A program made the translations under genes and the position numbers. A stretch of 64,000 bases of DNA, taken from the NCBI GenBank assembly GCA_963169665.1, contig CAUJET010000037.1, positions 52,249 to 116,248 of the forward strand. The letters run 5' to 3'. A model generated the notes under the pieces. The model had not been told where the DNA came from. It searched no databases and saw only the letters and a list, made by a program, of their open reading frames with translations. This DNA comes from Actinomycetota bacterium (GTDB lineage: Bacteria > Actinomycetota > Acidimicrobiia > Acidimicrobiales > Ilumatobacteraceae). The stretch's first letter is position 1, and the number at the start of each line of letters is the position of its first letter. Below, piece by piece: positions 8,402 to 17,296 of this stretch.

Positions 8402-10360
8402 TCAAGCCGAACGGCTCGCCCCGGTGCTCCCGTACAGCGCGTCGACGAGGTCGATCACGAGGTTCGTGCCGTCGAGCCGCAGGTGGCGGGGGTTGAAGCC
8501 CTCGGCGCGCACCGAGACCACGAGATGCTCGGTGGGGATGTCGCTGGGGGTCGCGAAGCCGTAGAGCCCGTGGTGGTCGGTGGTGCCCTTGGCCACCAGC
8601 CGGGCGACGTGACCGGGCAGATGGGCCTCGACGAGCACGTGGGCCCCCTCGACCGGCGGGCGCTCGCCGTCGGGGTCGAGATCGAGTTCGAACACCCCGA
8701 TCCGCCCGGTGCGGCCGTCGGCGGCGCGCTCGGCCTCCACGGCCACGTCGAGCAGCCAGATCATCGGTTCGGCGACGACCGCGGCGAGTCCGGCGTCGAG
8801 CACGTGGGCCGTCGGGTTGGCCGCGAGCGCCGTGTCCTGCGGTGCCATGCCATGGTCGGCGCTCACGACGAACAGCGTCTGGTCGAACAGGCCGCGCTCG
8901 TCGAGCGCGGCGAGCACCGCGCCGATCCGCCGGTCGGTCTCGTCGAGCGCGTCGCGGAGCCCGTCGCCGTGAGGGCCGTACTCGTGGCCGGCGCCGTCGG
9001 TGAGGGCGAGCTCGTGGTAGACGAACCGGGGCGGCGCCTGGTCGGCGCGGCCGAACAGCTCGAGCACCTGGGCCAGGCCCCGGACGTCGAGCAACGCCTC
9101 GCTCGCGACCGACCCGTGCTCGAGCGCCCATCGGGGGTTCATGCCGGGGGCGAGTTCGGCCGTGAGCTCCTTGACCGTCCCCCGGTCGCAGAGGTTGCGG
9201 CCCTCGAGCACCGCATGGCGGGCCGACCGTCCGAACGGTGCGTGGATGGCGGCGGTCAGGTCGTCGGGGTGCACGCGGTGGAACGCCTCGTAGATGCTCT
9301 CGACCGCGGTGTTCGAGAACCGCTCGGTCCCGATCTGCAGACCCTGCGGCGAGATCGTCTCGCGTCGGTCGCGGAGGTAGTAGCTGGGGTTCACCACGTC
9401 GTGGTGGCCGCACCAGGTGCCGGTGCCGATCGCGGTGTGGCTCGGCCAGGTGATCGACGGGAAGTTCACGATCGATCCGCCGGCGAGCACGGCGGCTCGC
9501 TCGTGCAGGCGCCGGAGATGGGGGAGCGCGTCGGGTTCGGAGGCGAGTCGGTGCTCGAGTTCGGTCTGGTGCATCCCATCGAGCAGGAACACGTACAGCC
9601 GGGTCGGCGCCGGGGCTGTCGGATCGAGGACCTCGTCGACCACTCGGCCGTCCTGACGGGCGAGGAGCACGTCGGGTCCGACGCCGCGCTCGCTGCTGGT
9701 GAGGCCGGTGGCGTCGGCACCGTCGACGAGCGGGAACCCCAGCGCTGCCAGGCACGTGGGCGCGATGTCGATCGACCGGACGGCGAGCTGGTGTCGGCCG
9801 GGCACGATGCCGGGTCCGCTGAACCACAGTGGCGCCCGCGCCTGACGGACGTGCAGCCCGCCGTGCGTGCCGGGCTGCGACCCCGAGCACCAGTCGAGCG
9901 GGCTGACCGCGAGGTCGGGTGCGTTCGGCGAGTCGAACAGCTGGGCGATGCGCTCGTGAGCGAACGGGTAGCTCTGGTGCTCGGGGGCGATGAAGCGTCG
10001 ATCGGGATCGTCGGGGTCGAAGCCGCTGGCGGCCGCTGCGCCACGTTCGTCGGCGAGTGTGGTGAGCGCGAGCGGATCGAGGTTCTCGATCGGGTCGACA
10101 CCCACCACCTCGAGGGTCTCGAAGACGAGTGAGCCGTCGTCGGTGACCATCCGGCGGAATCGTGTCATGCCCCGGCGGGACCACACCTCGTAGGCCGCCG
10201 GACGGTCCCCGGCGGCGTCGCGCCAGGTGAGGACGAGGTCGATCTGCTCGCCGGCGACGGGATCGGTGAGCAGGGCGAGGATCGCCCGGTTGCCCGACTC
10301 CTCCTGATGGTGGTCGAGCCCCTGGCCGAGCGGCCGTTCCGGACCGTGCTCGGCGCTCAT
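8402..10360 (-). CDS. Alkaline-phosphatase-superfamily phosphodiesterase with halves in permuted order
   Basis: 652 residues. The catalytic half lies in the middle: metal-binding Asp261 (LDGMH), nucleophile Thr304 in FPSITWPSH, Asp455 and His459 in TDGAGHEYGP, Asp502-His503 in ADHGM. This is the order in type I phosphodiesterase/nucleotide pyrophosphatases. The last metal ligand, in a GxHG segment followed by an aromatic-GPG strand and a DIAPT helix, normally follows ADHGM. Here it is upstream, GTHGG with His166, FSGPGI at 180-185 and IDIAPT at 197-202. A transthyretin-like domain (about 565-633) ends the protein. No signal peptide is seen. Its ATG overlaps the P450 stop as ATGA, implying translational coupling. 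Confidence 0.75.
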   Translation of the reverse strand: MSAEHGPERPLGQGLDHHQEESGNRAILALLTDPVAGEQIDLVLTWRDAAGDRPAAYEVWSRRGMTRFRRMVTDDGSLVFETLEVVGVDPIENLDPLALTTLADERGAAAASGFDPDDPDRRFIAPEHQSYPFAHERIAQLFDSPNAPDLAVSPLDWCSGSQPGTHGGLHVRQARAPLWFSGPGIVPGRHQLAVRSIDIAPTCLAALGFPLVDGADATGLTSSERGVGPDVLLARQDGRVVDEVLDPTAPAPTRLYVFLLDGMHQTELEHRLASEPDALPHLRRLHERAAVLAGGSIVNFPSITWPSHTAIGTGTWCGHHDVVNPSYYLRDRRETISPQGLQIGTERFSNTAVESIYEAFHRVHPDDLTAAIHAPFGRSARHAVLEGRNLCDRGTVKELTAELAPGMNPRWALEHGSVASEALLDVRGLAQVLELFGRADQAPPRFVYHELALTDGAGHEYGPHGDGLRDALDETDRRIGAVLAALDERGLFDQTLFVVSADHGMAPQDTALAANPTAHVLDAGLAAVVAEPMIWLLDVAVEAERAADGRTGRIGVFELDLDPDGERPPVEGAHVLVEAHLPGHVARLVAKGTTDHHGLYGFATPSDIPTEHLVVSVRAEGFNPRHLRLDGTNLVIDLVDALYGSTGASRSA

Positions 10361-11577
10361 CGTGCACCCCAGCGCAGCGGCAGCGAGGCGGGGCCGAAGA
10401 TGCCCAGGTTCGGCTTCCAGGTCGGTTCGCCGTCGAGTGCGAGGTCGGACATCCGCTCGGCGCAGATCGCGAGCGCCTCCTGCAGTTCGGCCCGGGCGAG
10501 CGATGCGCCGAGGCAGTAGTGCACGCCCCCGCCGAAGGTGAGGTGGTGGTAGCCCGGCGGCACGTCGCGGGTGAGGTCGACGGTGTCGGGACGATCGATG
10601 GCGCTCGGGTCGTGATTGGCCGAGACGGTGTCGAGCACGACCATCGTGCCGGCAGGGATCACCACCCCGGCCACCTCCACGTCCTCGAGCGCCACCCGGG
10701 CGAGCCCGCCGGTGGCGGCGATGTAGCGCATGGTCTCCTCGACGGCACGCGGTGCGAGCGTCGGGTCGGCCTGCAACAGCTGCCACTGGTCGGGGTGGGT
10801 GGCGAAGGTGTGCAGCGACAGGGCGAGTTGGTTGCGGGTGGTGTCGGAGCCGGCGACGAGGATCACGCGGGCGACCGCGCGGAGTTCCTGCGGCGTGAGG
10901 CGGTCGCCCTGTTCCTCCACCGCGATGAGGTCGGTGAGGATGTCGGCGCCCGGCTCGCGGCGCTTTCGTTCGACCAGCTCGTCGATGTAGTCGTTGATCT
11001 CCGCGAGGCACTGCTCGATGTAGGACCGGTGCTCGCCGATGTCGAACGACAGGCTGCGCAGGATGCCTTCCGCCCACGTGGAGAACAGCGGCCAGTCGTC
11101 GGGCGGTGCGCCGAGCAGTGCGCAGATGACGTCGATCGGGTAGCGCTCGCAGAGGTCGGGCACCGCGTCGCACCGACCGGCGGCGGCGACCTCGTCGAAC
11201 CGTTCGGCGAACGACGCACGCATCATCGGCCGAAGACGGTCGATCGCCTTGGGCGTGAAGGTCCGGGCGACGAGCCCGCGCAGGCGGTGATGGTCCTCGC
11301 CCTCCATGAACAGCAGCACCTCGGAGGTCGAGTCGTACATGGGGCCGTCGGTGATGCCCTGGAGGCGGAGGATGTCGAGTCCGGGGCCGCGCAGTCGAGG
11401 GTCGTGCAGCAGTCGCGCGACGTCGTCGCGGCGGAGGACGTAGACGACGAAGGGGCTGCGGGCCAGCGCCGCCCGGCCGCGGAGCTCGTTCGAGACCTGG
11501 ATGATCGGCAGCGGGCCGTCCGATTCACGCTCGAGCGAGACGAGCGGCAGGTCGGCGTCGGCAAGGGCAGTGGCCAT
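10357..11577 (-). CDS. Cytochrome P450 monooxygenase
   Basis: 406 residues. I-helix AGSDTT at 242-247, ExxR at 281-284, haem loop LTFGGGVHYCLG with Cys355 as iron ligand. It shares the overall plan of the P450 at 2.9 kb but is clearly a separate family. It is coupled by a 4-base overlap to the downstream phosphodiesterase-like gene and follows the methyltransferase gene by 9 bases, so the three may form one operon. A TAGCGT hexamer 6 bases before the ATG could also give it its own leaderless promoter. Substrate unknown. Confidence 0.92.
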   Translation of the reverse strand: MATALADADLPLVSLERESDGPLPIIQVSNELRGRAALARSPFVVYVLRRDDVARLLHDPRLRGPGLDILRLQGITDGPMYDSTSEVLLFMEGEDHHRLRGLVARTFTPKAIDRLRPMMRASFAERFDEVAAAGRCDAVPDLCERYPIDVICALLGAPPDDWPLFSTWAEGILRSLSFDIGEHRSYIEQCLAEINDYIDELVERKRREPGADILTDLIAVEEQGDRLTPQELRAVARVILVAGSDTTRNQLALSLHTFATHPDQWQLLQADPTLAPRAVEETMRYIAATGGLARVALEDVEVAGVVIPAGTMVVLDTVSANHDPSAIDRPDTVDLTRDVPPGYHHLTFGGGVHYCLGASLARAELQEALAICAERMSDLALDGEPTWKPNLGIFGPASLPLRWGAR

Positions 11578-11586
11578 GCGCGAACG

Positions 11587-12396
11587 CTACTGCGCCGCCC
11601 CTGCCCGCTCGTCAGGCCGACGAGCCACGAACAGGATGCGGCTGAACGGGAAGAAGCACGGTGACCGGTCGCCCATCGCGGCGAGCAGGTCGTGTTCGTA
11701 GTCGGCCAGGAAGCGCTCGTACTGCTCCGGCGTCAGGGTGTTCCTGAAACGCGTGAGCGTGGTGCCCTTCACCCACTCGACGGCGTGGCGGGTCGAGGGG
11801 AGCAGGTGCGGGTACACGCGGAGGTGGACGTGGATGTCGACGTAGCCGAGGTCGAACAGCAGGCGCGCGTACTCGTCAGGAGCGAGGACGTTGTCGGCGA
11901 CCGGGTCCGACGGCGGGCCTGCCTCGCCGAACGCGGACCGGTGCGGCTCGCGGTGGGCGACGCGGGTGGCGACCATGTGGGTCGGCGCATGTGAGTTCGC
12001 CGGCACCTGCACCGCCAGTTGACCGCCCGGTGCCAGCGCGGCCGTCCAGGCGGCGAGCACGGCCGGGTGGTCGGGGACCCACTGCAAGCTCGCCGCGGCG
12101 AGCACCAGGTCGTGATCGCCGGCCGACGTCCACCGGCCGATGTCGCCGTGCTCGAAGCGGATGCCTGCCGACGTGTGCGCCGACGCGGCCGAGAGCATCT
12201 CGGGGGAGTGGTCGACGCCCACCATCTCGGTGATCCGAAGTCGCTGTGCGGCGAGCGCCGTCAGCTCGCCCGGACCACAGCCGAGGTCGACCGCCCGACG
12301 GATCGCACCCGGGCGGAGGAGCCCGAGCAGGTCGTGGAACGGTTGCGCACGTTCCGACGCGAACTGGCGGTACTGCTCGGGATCCCATGATGTCAC
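11587..12396 (-). CDS. tam: Trans-aconitate 2-methyltransferase-like SAM methyltransferase
   Basis: 269 residues. The N-terminus (SWDPEQYRQFASERAQPF) and the SAM motif DLGCGPGELT followed by GVDHSPEML are typical of trans-aconitate methyltransferase, which methylates the inhibitory trans-aconitate formed from a TCA-cycle intermediate. Length and the C-terminal region agree with the family. The start is GTG 12396: it follows a promoter with a perfect TTGACA -35, so the mRNA would begin at or next to the start codon. First gene of a probable tam-P450-phosphodiesterase run. Confidence 0.8.
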   Translation of the reverse strand: MTSWDPEQYRQFASERAQPFHDLLGLLRPGAIRRAVDLGCGPGELTALAAQRLRITEMVGVDHSPEMLSAASAHTSAGIRFEHGDIGRWTSAGDHDLVLAAASLQWVPDHPAVLAAWTAALAPGGQLAVQVPANSHAPTHMVATRVAHREPHRSAFGEAGPPSDPVADNVLAPDEYARLLFDLGYVDIHVHLRVYPHLLPSTRHAVEWVKGTTLTRFRNTLTPEQYERFLADYEHDLLAAMGDRSPCFFPFSRILFVARRPDERAGAAQ

Positions 12397-12432
12397 AACT
12401 TGTATTGAACTTGTATCAGTGTGAGGTGTCAA
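12397..12432 (-). promoter_or_regulatory. tam promoter with two 9-bp direct repeats
   Basis: Reading the minus strand: -35 TTGACA (12432-12427), 17-bp spacer, -10 TTCAAT (12409-12404), then 7 bases to the GTG start, so the transcript would be leaderless. The 9-mer ATACAAGTT occurs twice with an 11-bp period (12416-12408 and 12405-12397), one helical turn apart and covering the -10. This AT-rich block stands out from its surroundings and looks like a regulator binding site. Confidence 0.6.
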
Positions 12433-12454
12433 GCCTCGACGACCGTCCGTTCGG

Positions 12455-12460
12455 TACCGT
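12455..12460 (+). promoter_or_regulatory. Putative -10 box (TACCGT), acetyltransferase
   Basis: TACCGT lies 6 bases before ATG 12467 with no Shine-Dalgarno, fitting the leaderless pattern. Confidence 0.4.
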
Positions 12461-12466
12461 CGGCCG

Positions 12467-12958
12467 ATGGATCCGACAGGACCGCACCGCGAATCGACCG
12501 TCACCTTCGACGTCGTGGACCCGGCGTCGGCCGATGCCCGAGTGGCGATCGGGCAGTACTTCGCCGAACTCGACGCGCGGTTCAGCGACGGCTTCGACCC
12601 CGGCGCAGGCGGTGCCGGCCACGATGCCGAACACCTGTCGGCCCCCACGGGCGCCTTCGTCGTCGCTCGGCGTGACGTGCTCGTCGTCGGTTGCGGCGGC
12701 GTGCAGCGCGTGGATGCCGAGACGGCCGAGATCAAGCGGATGTGGGTGCTCGCCGACGAGCGTGGCCACGGCCTCGGCCGGCGCCTGCTCGCGCACCTCG
12801 AGGGCGTCGCCCGCTCGCTCGGGTACGGCCGGGTCGTGCTCGACACGAACGCGTCGCTCACCGAGGCGATCACGATGTACTGCCGGTCCGGCTACCGGAC
12901 GATCGAGCGCTACAACGACAACCCGTACGCGCATCACTGGTTCGCGAAGGATCTCTGA
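12467..12958 (+). CDS. GNAT-family N-acetyltransferase
   Basis: 163 residues, the usual length of a single GNAT domain. The acetyl-CoA binding signature RGHGLGRRLLAHLE is visible after the strand AEIKRMWVL, followed by a C-terminal strand-helix pair (VVLDTNASLTEAITMY) and GYRTIERYNDNPYA, common in actinobacterial GNATs. It would transfer acetyl from acetyl-CoA to an unknown amine. Divergent from tam across a 70-base promoter region. Confidence 0.85.
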   Translation: MDPTGPHRESTVTFDVVDPASADARVAIGQYFAELDARFSDGFDPGAGGAGHDAEHLSAPTGAFVVARRDVLVVGCGGVQRVDAETAEIKRMWVLADERGHGLGRRLLAHLEGVARSLGYGRVVLDTNASLTEAITMYCRSGYRTIERYNDNPYAHHWFAKDL

Positions 12959-13119
12959 CCCGACGAGATCGTGGGAGGAATGGGCGTCGGTCGGTGCCAG
13001 ACTGCTCGACGGCCACCGGGGTACGGCGAGGAGCAGTCGACCTTCACAGGCGACTTGGCGGTTCGACTCCGCGCTTGGCCACCAGATCCGACGACGCTCG
13101 GCACGAGACGTGCTGCGTG

Positions 13120-13148
13120 GCGTCGTCAGGCGTCGTCAGGCGTCGTCG
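13120..13148. repeat. Short tandem repeat, 10-bp unit (CGTCGTCAGG)
   Basis: Two perfect and one partial copies of CGTCGTCAGG lie within the 217-base gap between the acetyltransferase and glyoxalase genes. The gap also holds a GACTGCTC/GAGCAGTC inverted repeat with a long loop (about 13010-13040) and a tRNA-like T-arm sequence at about 13057-13084. No gene is supported in this gap. Confidence 0.5.
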
Positions 13149-13175
13149 AGGTACCAGGGATCGATGCCGTGCGCG

Positions 13176-13577
13176 CTACGAGGCGGGGACCTCGACCACG
13201 GCGATGTGGTTGCCGTCGGGGTCGCGCACCATGAACAGGAACGGCGCACCTGGGGAGGACATCGGGGCCGGGTCCATGTCGATGCCGCCGATGGCGGCGA
13301 GGCGGCGGTGCTCTGCCAGCACGTCGGTCGTCTCGACGCCGATGCCACCGCCACCGGGCTGGCCGCCCATCGGCGGGTTGAGCGCGAGGCGGGCCGTCGA
13401 ACCGGGCGGGGCGACCTCGAGCCAGCGGTGCTCGCCCTGCTCGCCGAATCGGACGTCGCCGCGGAGTTCCCAGCCGAGCGTGCCGACGTAGAAGGCGAGG
13501 GCTGCGTCCTGGTTGCTGACGGTGAACATGGCGACGCCGAGGTTGGTGACGGTCGTGGGAGTGGACTGTTCGCTCAT
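13176..13577 (-). CDS. Glyoxalase/bleomycin-resistance (VOC) family protein
   Basis: 133 residues, one VOC domain made of two beta-alpha-beta-beta-beta modules: an N-terminal module with MFTVSNQDAALAFYVGTLGWE, and a C-terminal module ending FMVRDPDGNHIAVVEV, where DPDGNxI is the family signature. Metal ligands cannot be assigned with certainty. Substrate unknown; such proteins act as isomerases, dioxygenases or ligand-binding proteins. ATG 13577 is preceded by TACCGT 9 bases upstream. A longer in-frame start is antisense to the neighbouring region and less likely. Confidence 0.85.
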   Translation of the reverse strand: MSEQSTPTTVTNLGVAMFTVSNQDAALAFYVGTLGWELRGDVRFGEQGEHRWLEVAPPGSTARLALNPPMGGQPGGGGIGVETTDVLAEHRRLAAIGGIDMDPAPMSSPGAPFLFMVRDPDGNHIAVVEVPAS

Positions 13578-13620
13578 GCGGGGTCGACGGTACGCCGCCC
13601 CGGAACTCATCGCGCTCGGT

Positions 13621-14058
13621 TCACTCGGCGGGCCGGGCGAGCGCCACGGTGGCCCGCGACTGCTCCGTCGGTGTGTCGCCGGCCATCGCCCACCACCACG
13701 CGTAGACGAGCTCACCCTCGTGGGGCACCTCGATCCTCACCTCCATCGTGAACGGACCGTCGGCGACGACCTGTTCGAACCGGCCGGAGCCCGCCACGCG
13801 TTCGGCCATCACCGTGACGTGCGGCGACTCCGAGTGGGCGATGAACAGTTGATCGTTGCCGTCCGGTCCGGCGACCAGCAGCGAGTGCTCCACGTGCTGC
13901 AGGCCCTGCTCTCGCGAGGTCGCCTCGTAGTCGATGGCGACGCCGCCTCCGGGGAGACGGGCGATGGCGATGCGCGCCAGGAACGGGCCGCTCTCCGCGC
14001 CGTCACCGGCGCCGAAGTACACCCCGGTGGCGTCGGACAGACGTCGGGACCACGACAT
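13621..14058 (-). CDS. Hypothetical beta-barrel-like protein
   Basis: 145 residues, rich in alternating beta strands (FLARIAIARL, VAIDYEATS, HSLLVAGPDGNDQLFIAHSE, FTMEVRIEVP, LVYAWWWAM) with no signal peptide, suggesting a small cytoplasmic beta-barrel such as the lipocalin/nitrobindin or DUF1579 type. No catalytic motif is recognised. ATG 14058 is preceded by TACGAT 6 bases upstream. It lies between the alkylsulfatase and glyoxalase genes on the same strand with short gaps. Confidence 0.65.
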   Translation of the reverse strand: MSWSRRLSDATGVYFGAGDGAESGPFLARIAIARLPGGGVAIDYEATSREQGLQHVEHSLLVAGPDGNDQLFIAHSESPHVTVMAERVAGSGRFEQVVADGPFTMEVRIEVPHEGELVYAWWWAMAGDTPTEQSRATVALARPAE

Positions 14059-14082
14059 GTCCGCATCGTAGAAGCTGCCGGC

Positions 14083-15969
14083 TCAGGGCTCCACGAGCTT
14101 GAAGAAGTTCATGAACACGTCGAGGTGATCGAAGATCGTGCCCGCCGCGGCGACGTCGCCGACGGCGGTGGCGTCGCCGGCGGCGACCGCACCGGCGAAG
14201 GTCGTCCCGCCCTCGATCACGTGTTGGAACACTCGCTTGGTGAGCGTGAACGTGACGGCCGCGTCGGCGTCGTGGCGGCCGCGCACACCGTGGAGGGTCC
14301 GGTTCGAGAGCCGCAGCACCCAGTCCTCGCCGAGGTCGGTGAAGCTGAGGTTCACCGACACCGCGAGACCGCCGACCTCCTCGCTCTTCACCTTCACGGC
14401 GAGACTGTCGACGATCTGTTCGATCGTCATCGCGTCGAGGTAGCTGTTGCGGGTGGCCGGCTTCGGATCGGGCGTGCCGTTGCGCAACTCCTGCGCGCCC
14501 ATCAAGAACGCGTTGCGGAACGTGGCCGACTGGGCCTGGTAGCCGAGCTGTTCGAACGTGTCGGCCTGCAGCTCGCGTGCGTCGACGTTCGTCGGGTCCG
14601 CGAACACGAGGTGGTTCAGCAGCTCGGCCACCCAGCGGTAGTCGCCAGCGTCGAACGCCGACCGAGCGGCGGCGAGCAGCGCATCGGAACCACCCGCAAG
14701 TTCGACGTAGCGCCGACCCGCGTCGACCGGCGGCAGCTTCCACAGGTTGGCCGGGTTGCCGTCGTACCAGCTGAGGTAGCGCTGGAACACCGCCTTCACG
14801 TTGTGCACCAGGTCGCCGTAGTAGCCCGTGGTGTGGCCCTCGGCCGCGAACTCGGGTGGCAGCGAGAGCAGCTCGGCGATCTCGGTGGCGTTGTAGCCGT
14901 GGTTCGCGAACCGCATCGTCTGGTCGTGCATCCAGCGGTACAGGTCGCGCTGGCGCACGAGGTACTGCAGCACGTCGGCGTTGCCCCAGCGGGGCCAGTG
15001 GTGTGAGGCGAACATCAGCTCGGTGTCGGCACCGAACAGCTCGATCATCTCGCCGATGTACTTCGACCATTTGAGCGAGTCGCGGATGAGTGCGCCGCGG
15101 ATCGGCACCAGGTTGTGCATCGTGTGCGTGCAGTTCTCCGCGGTGCAGAGCCAGCCGTGGTCGGGGAAGAAGAAGTTCATCTCCGCCGGCGCCTCGGTCT
15201 CGGGGGTCAGCTGGAAGATCACCCGCACGCCGTCGACGACGAGCTCCTGGCCCGTCGCGGTGATGTCGACCGTGGGGGCGATCAGCCCCGACACCCACAG
15301 GGGGATCGCCTTGCCGAGGCCGCAGTCGACGTGCTGGCGCGGGCCGGCCGGCAGCAGCGGGCCGAACTGGTAGAGCGCGCGTCGCGCCATCGCGTAGCCG
15401 GCGATCACGTTCTCGCCGACGGTCTCGCGAAGGAAGTGCTCGGGAGCGATGATCTGGCAGCGGCCCGCATCGACGTCGGCCTGGGTGGTCACACCCAGCA
15501 CGCCACCGAAGTGATCGGCGTGGGAGTGGGTGTAGATGACCGCCACGACCGGGCGTTCGCCGAGGTGGGCGTTGGCGAGGTCGAGGCACGCCTTCGCGCA
15601 CGGCTCCACCGTGAGCGGATCGATCACGATCCATCCGGTGTCACCGGCGATGAAGGTGACGTTGGAGATGTCGTAGCCACGTGCCTGCCACACGCCGGGT
15701 GCGACCTCGAACAAGCCGTGGACCCCGTTGAGCTGGGCCTGGCGCCACAGGCTCGGGTTCACCGTGTCGGGGTTGGCGCTGCCGCGCTCGATGAACGCGT
15801 GGCGGTTCACGTCGAACACAGGGCCGAACGGGCCGTCGATCACTCCCGTCGGGTGCGTGGCGAGCAGTCCTCGCTCGGCCCGCTCGAAATCGGCCTCGTC
15901 GAAGTCGAACGATCGTGGCGCGTTGGCGGCTCGGGTGTGGGCGGTGGCGTCCTTCGGTGCAGTCCCCAT
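14083..15969 (-). CDS. Alkyl sulfatase (SdsA1-type, metallo-beta-lactamase fold)
   Basis: 628 residues, close to the family norm of about 630-660. N-terminal metallo-beta-lactamase domain with the zinc motif THSHADH (His148, His150, Asp152, His153), further ligands in the GWLCTAENCTH region, a helical dimerisation domain in the middle, and a C-terminal SCP2-like lipid-binding domain (about 500-628). It hydrolyses primary or secondary alkyl sulfates such as dodecyl sulfate to alcohol and sulfate. No clear signal peptide, so it may be cytoplasmic. Its start codon is back-to-back with the CapA-like gene, whose start must therefore lie inside position 15970. Confidence 0.92.
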   Translation of the reverse strand: MGTAPKDATAHTRAANAPRSFDFDEADFERAERGLLATHPTGVIDGPFGPVFDVNRHAFIERGSANPDTVNPSLWRQAQLNGVHGLFEVAPGVWQARGYDISNVTFIAGDTGWIVIDPLTVEPCAKACLDLANAHLGERPVVAVIYTHSHADHFGGVLGVTTQADVDAGRCQIIAPEHFLRETVGENVIAGYAMARRALYQFGPLLPAGPRQHVDCGLGKAIPLWVSGLIAPTVDITATGQELVVDGVRVIFQLTPETEAPAEMNFFFPDHGWLCTAENCTHTMHNLVPIRGALIRDSLKWSKYIGEMIELFGADTELMFASHHWPRWGNADVLQYLVRQRDLYRWMHDQTMRFANHGYNATEIAELLSLPPEFAAEGHTTGYYGDLVHNVKAVFQRYLSWYDGNPANLWKLPPVDAGRRYVELAGGSDALLAAARSAFDAGDYRWVAELLNHLVFADPTNVDARELQADTFEQLGYQAQSATFRNAFLMGAQELRNGTPDPKPATRNSYLDAMTIEQIVDSLAVKVKSEEVGGLAVSVNLSFTDLGEDWVLRLSNRTLHGVRGRHDADAAVTFTLTKRVFQHVIEGGTTFAGAVAAGDATAVGDVAAAGTIFDHLDVFMNFFKLVEP

Positions 15970-16009
15970 GGTCCGAGAGCATCGCACGCGCGGAGTACCG
16001 TCCCGCGAT

Positions 16010-17296
16010 GTGGACGCAGGTGCGGCTGGGGGCCGCCTCGTGCGAGTGCTCGCCGTCGGAGTGCTGGCGGCAGCGTGTGCGTCCGCCTCCTCCGGTTCGG
16101 CATCTCCGGGCGGTGCCTCGCTCGCCGCGCCTGAGCTGTCGACGGCCACCCTCGTCGCGCCGGTGCCCTCGGCCACGACCGACACCGTCCCCTCCGCCTC
16201 GCTGCCCGAGACCACCCTGCCCTCGCTGCCCGTGACCACCGCCCCGGTCGCCACGCCGCTACCGACAGCGCCCGCACCGACTCCCGCGCCACCGGTGCGC
16301 CTGCTGTTCACCGGTGACGTGCTGATGCACTCGCCACTGTGGCGCCAGGCCGAGCGCAACGGCGCCGGCGCGTTCGACTTCACCCCGATGTTCGCCCACC
16401 TGCGACCGCTCATCGAGGACGTCGATCTCGCGGTCTGTCATCTCGAGACGCCGATTGCACCGCCGTTCGAGGCGTACTCGACGAGCCCGCGCTACGGCGT
16501 GCCCGCCGAGGTCGTCGACGGCCTGGCGACGGTCGGCTTCGACCACTGCTCCACCGCCAGCAATCACACGTTCGATCGCGGTGTGCCGGGGGTGGAGGCG
16601 ACGATCGCCCGCTTCGCCACCGCCGGCATCACCCAGCACGGCATGGCTACGGAGCCGTCGGGGATCGAGCCGATCCTGCTGCAGGTCGGCGAGCTGGTGA
16701 TCGGGCACGTGTCGGCCACCTACGGATACGACGAGGGCGACCCGCCACCGGGAGAACCGTGGCGGTCGAACCTCATCGATCCCGGCCGGCTGATCGCCGA
16801 TGCCCAGTTGGCACGGTCTCGCGGCGCCGACGTCGTCGTGGTGTCGTTGCACTGGGGTTCGTCGATGTCGCACCGGGCGTCGTCGACGCAACGGGCGATC
16901 GCCGAGACACTCGCCGCGTCGGGCGCGATCGACCTCGTCGTCGGGCACCACGCGCACGTCGTGCAGCCCATCGAGCAGGTCGGCGGCATGTGGGTGGCCT
17001 ACGGACTGGGCAACTTCGTCTCGAACATGCCGATCGTCGACAGCGAGTTCTCGGGCGAGGCCTCGAGGGACGGGATCGTGCTGGAGGTGACCTTCGGCGG
17101 TGACGACGTCGACCTCTCGCCGCACGTGCTGGCGATCGTGGCGCGGCCGATCTGGGTGGACCGCGACGCGGGCTGGGTGGTGCGCGACGTGTACAGCGCC
17201 CGGTCGGAGCCGGATCTGCACGACCGAGTCGGGCGCGACCTCGACGAGTCGTGGCGTCGCACCGCGGCCGTGGTCGGCGCGTTCGTACCCGTCTGA
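16010..17296 (+). CDS. CapA/PgsA-type lipoprotein (calcineurin-like phosphoesterase fold)
   Basis: 428 residues. Signal peptide VRVLAVGVLAAAC with a lipobox-like cysteine, then an Ala/Thr/Pro-rich linker (about 30-100), then a CapA domain: FTGDVLMH, HLETPI, STASNHTFDRG, VVVSLHWGS and VVGHHAHVVQPIE, the conserved metal-binding Asp, Asn and His motifs. CapA proteins act in poly-gamma-glutamate capsule export or as secreted metallophosphatases. GTG 16010 is favoured over ATG 15968 because it avoids overlap with the sulfatase start and follows TACCGT (15996-16001) by 8 bases. No capBC partners are nearby. Confidence 0.85.
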   Translation: MDAGAAGGRLVRVLAVGVLAAACASASSGSASPGGASLAAPELSTATLVAPVPSATTDTVPSASLPETTLPSLPVTTAPVATPLPTAPAPTPAPPVRLLFTGDVLMHSPLWRQAERNGAGAFDFTPMFAHLRPLIEDVDLAVCHLETPIAPPFEAYSTSPRYGVPAEVVDGLATVGFDHCSTASNHTFDRGVPGVEATIARFATAGITQHGMATEPSGIEPILLQVGELVIGHVSATYGYDEGDPPPGEPWRSNLIDPGRLIADAQLARSRGADVVVVSLHWGSSMSHRASSTQRAIAETLAASGAIDLVVGHHAHVVQPIEQVGGMWVAYGLGNFVSNMPIVDSEFSGEASRDGIVLEVTFGGDDVDLSPHVLAIVARPIWVDRDAGWVVRDVYSARSEPDLHDRVGRDLDESWRRTAAVVGAFVPV

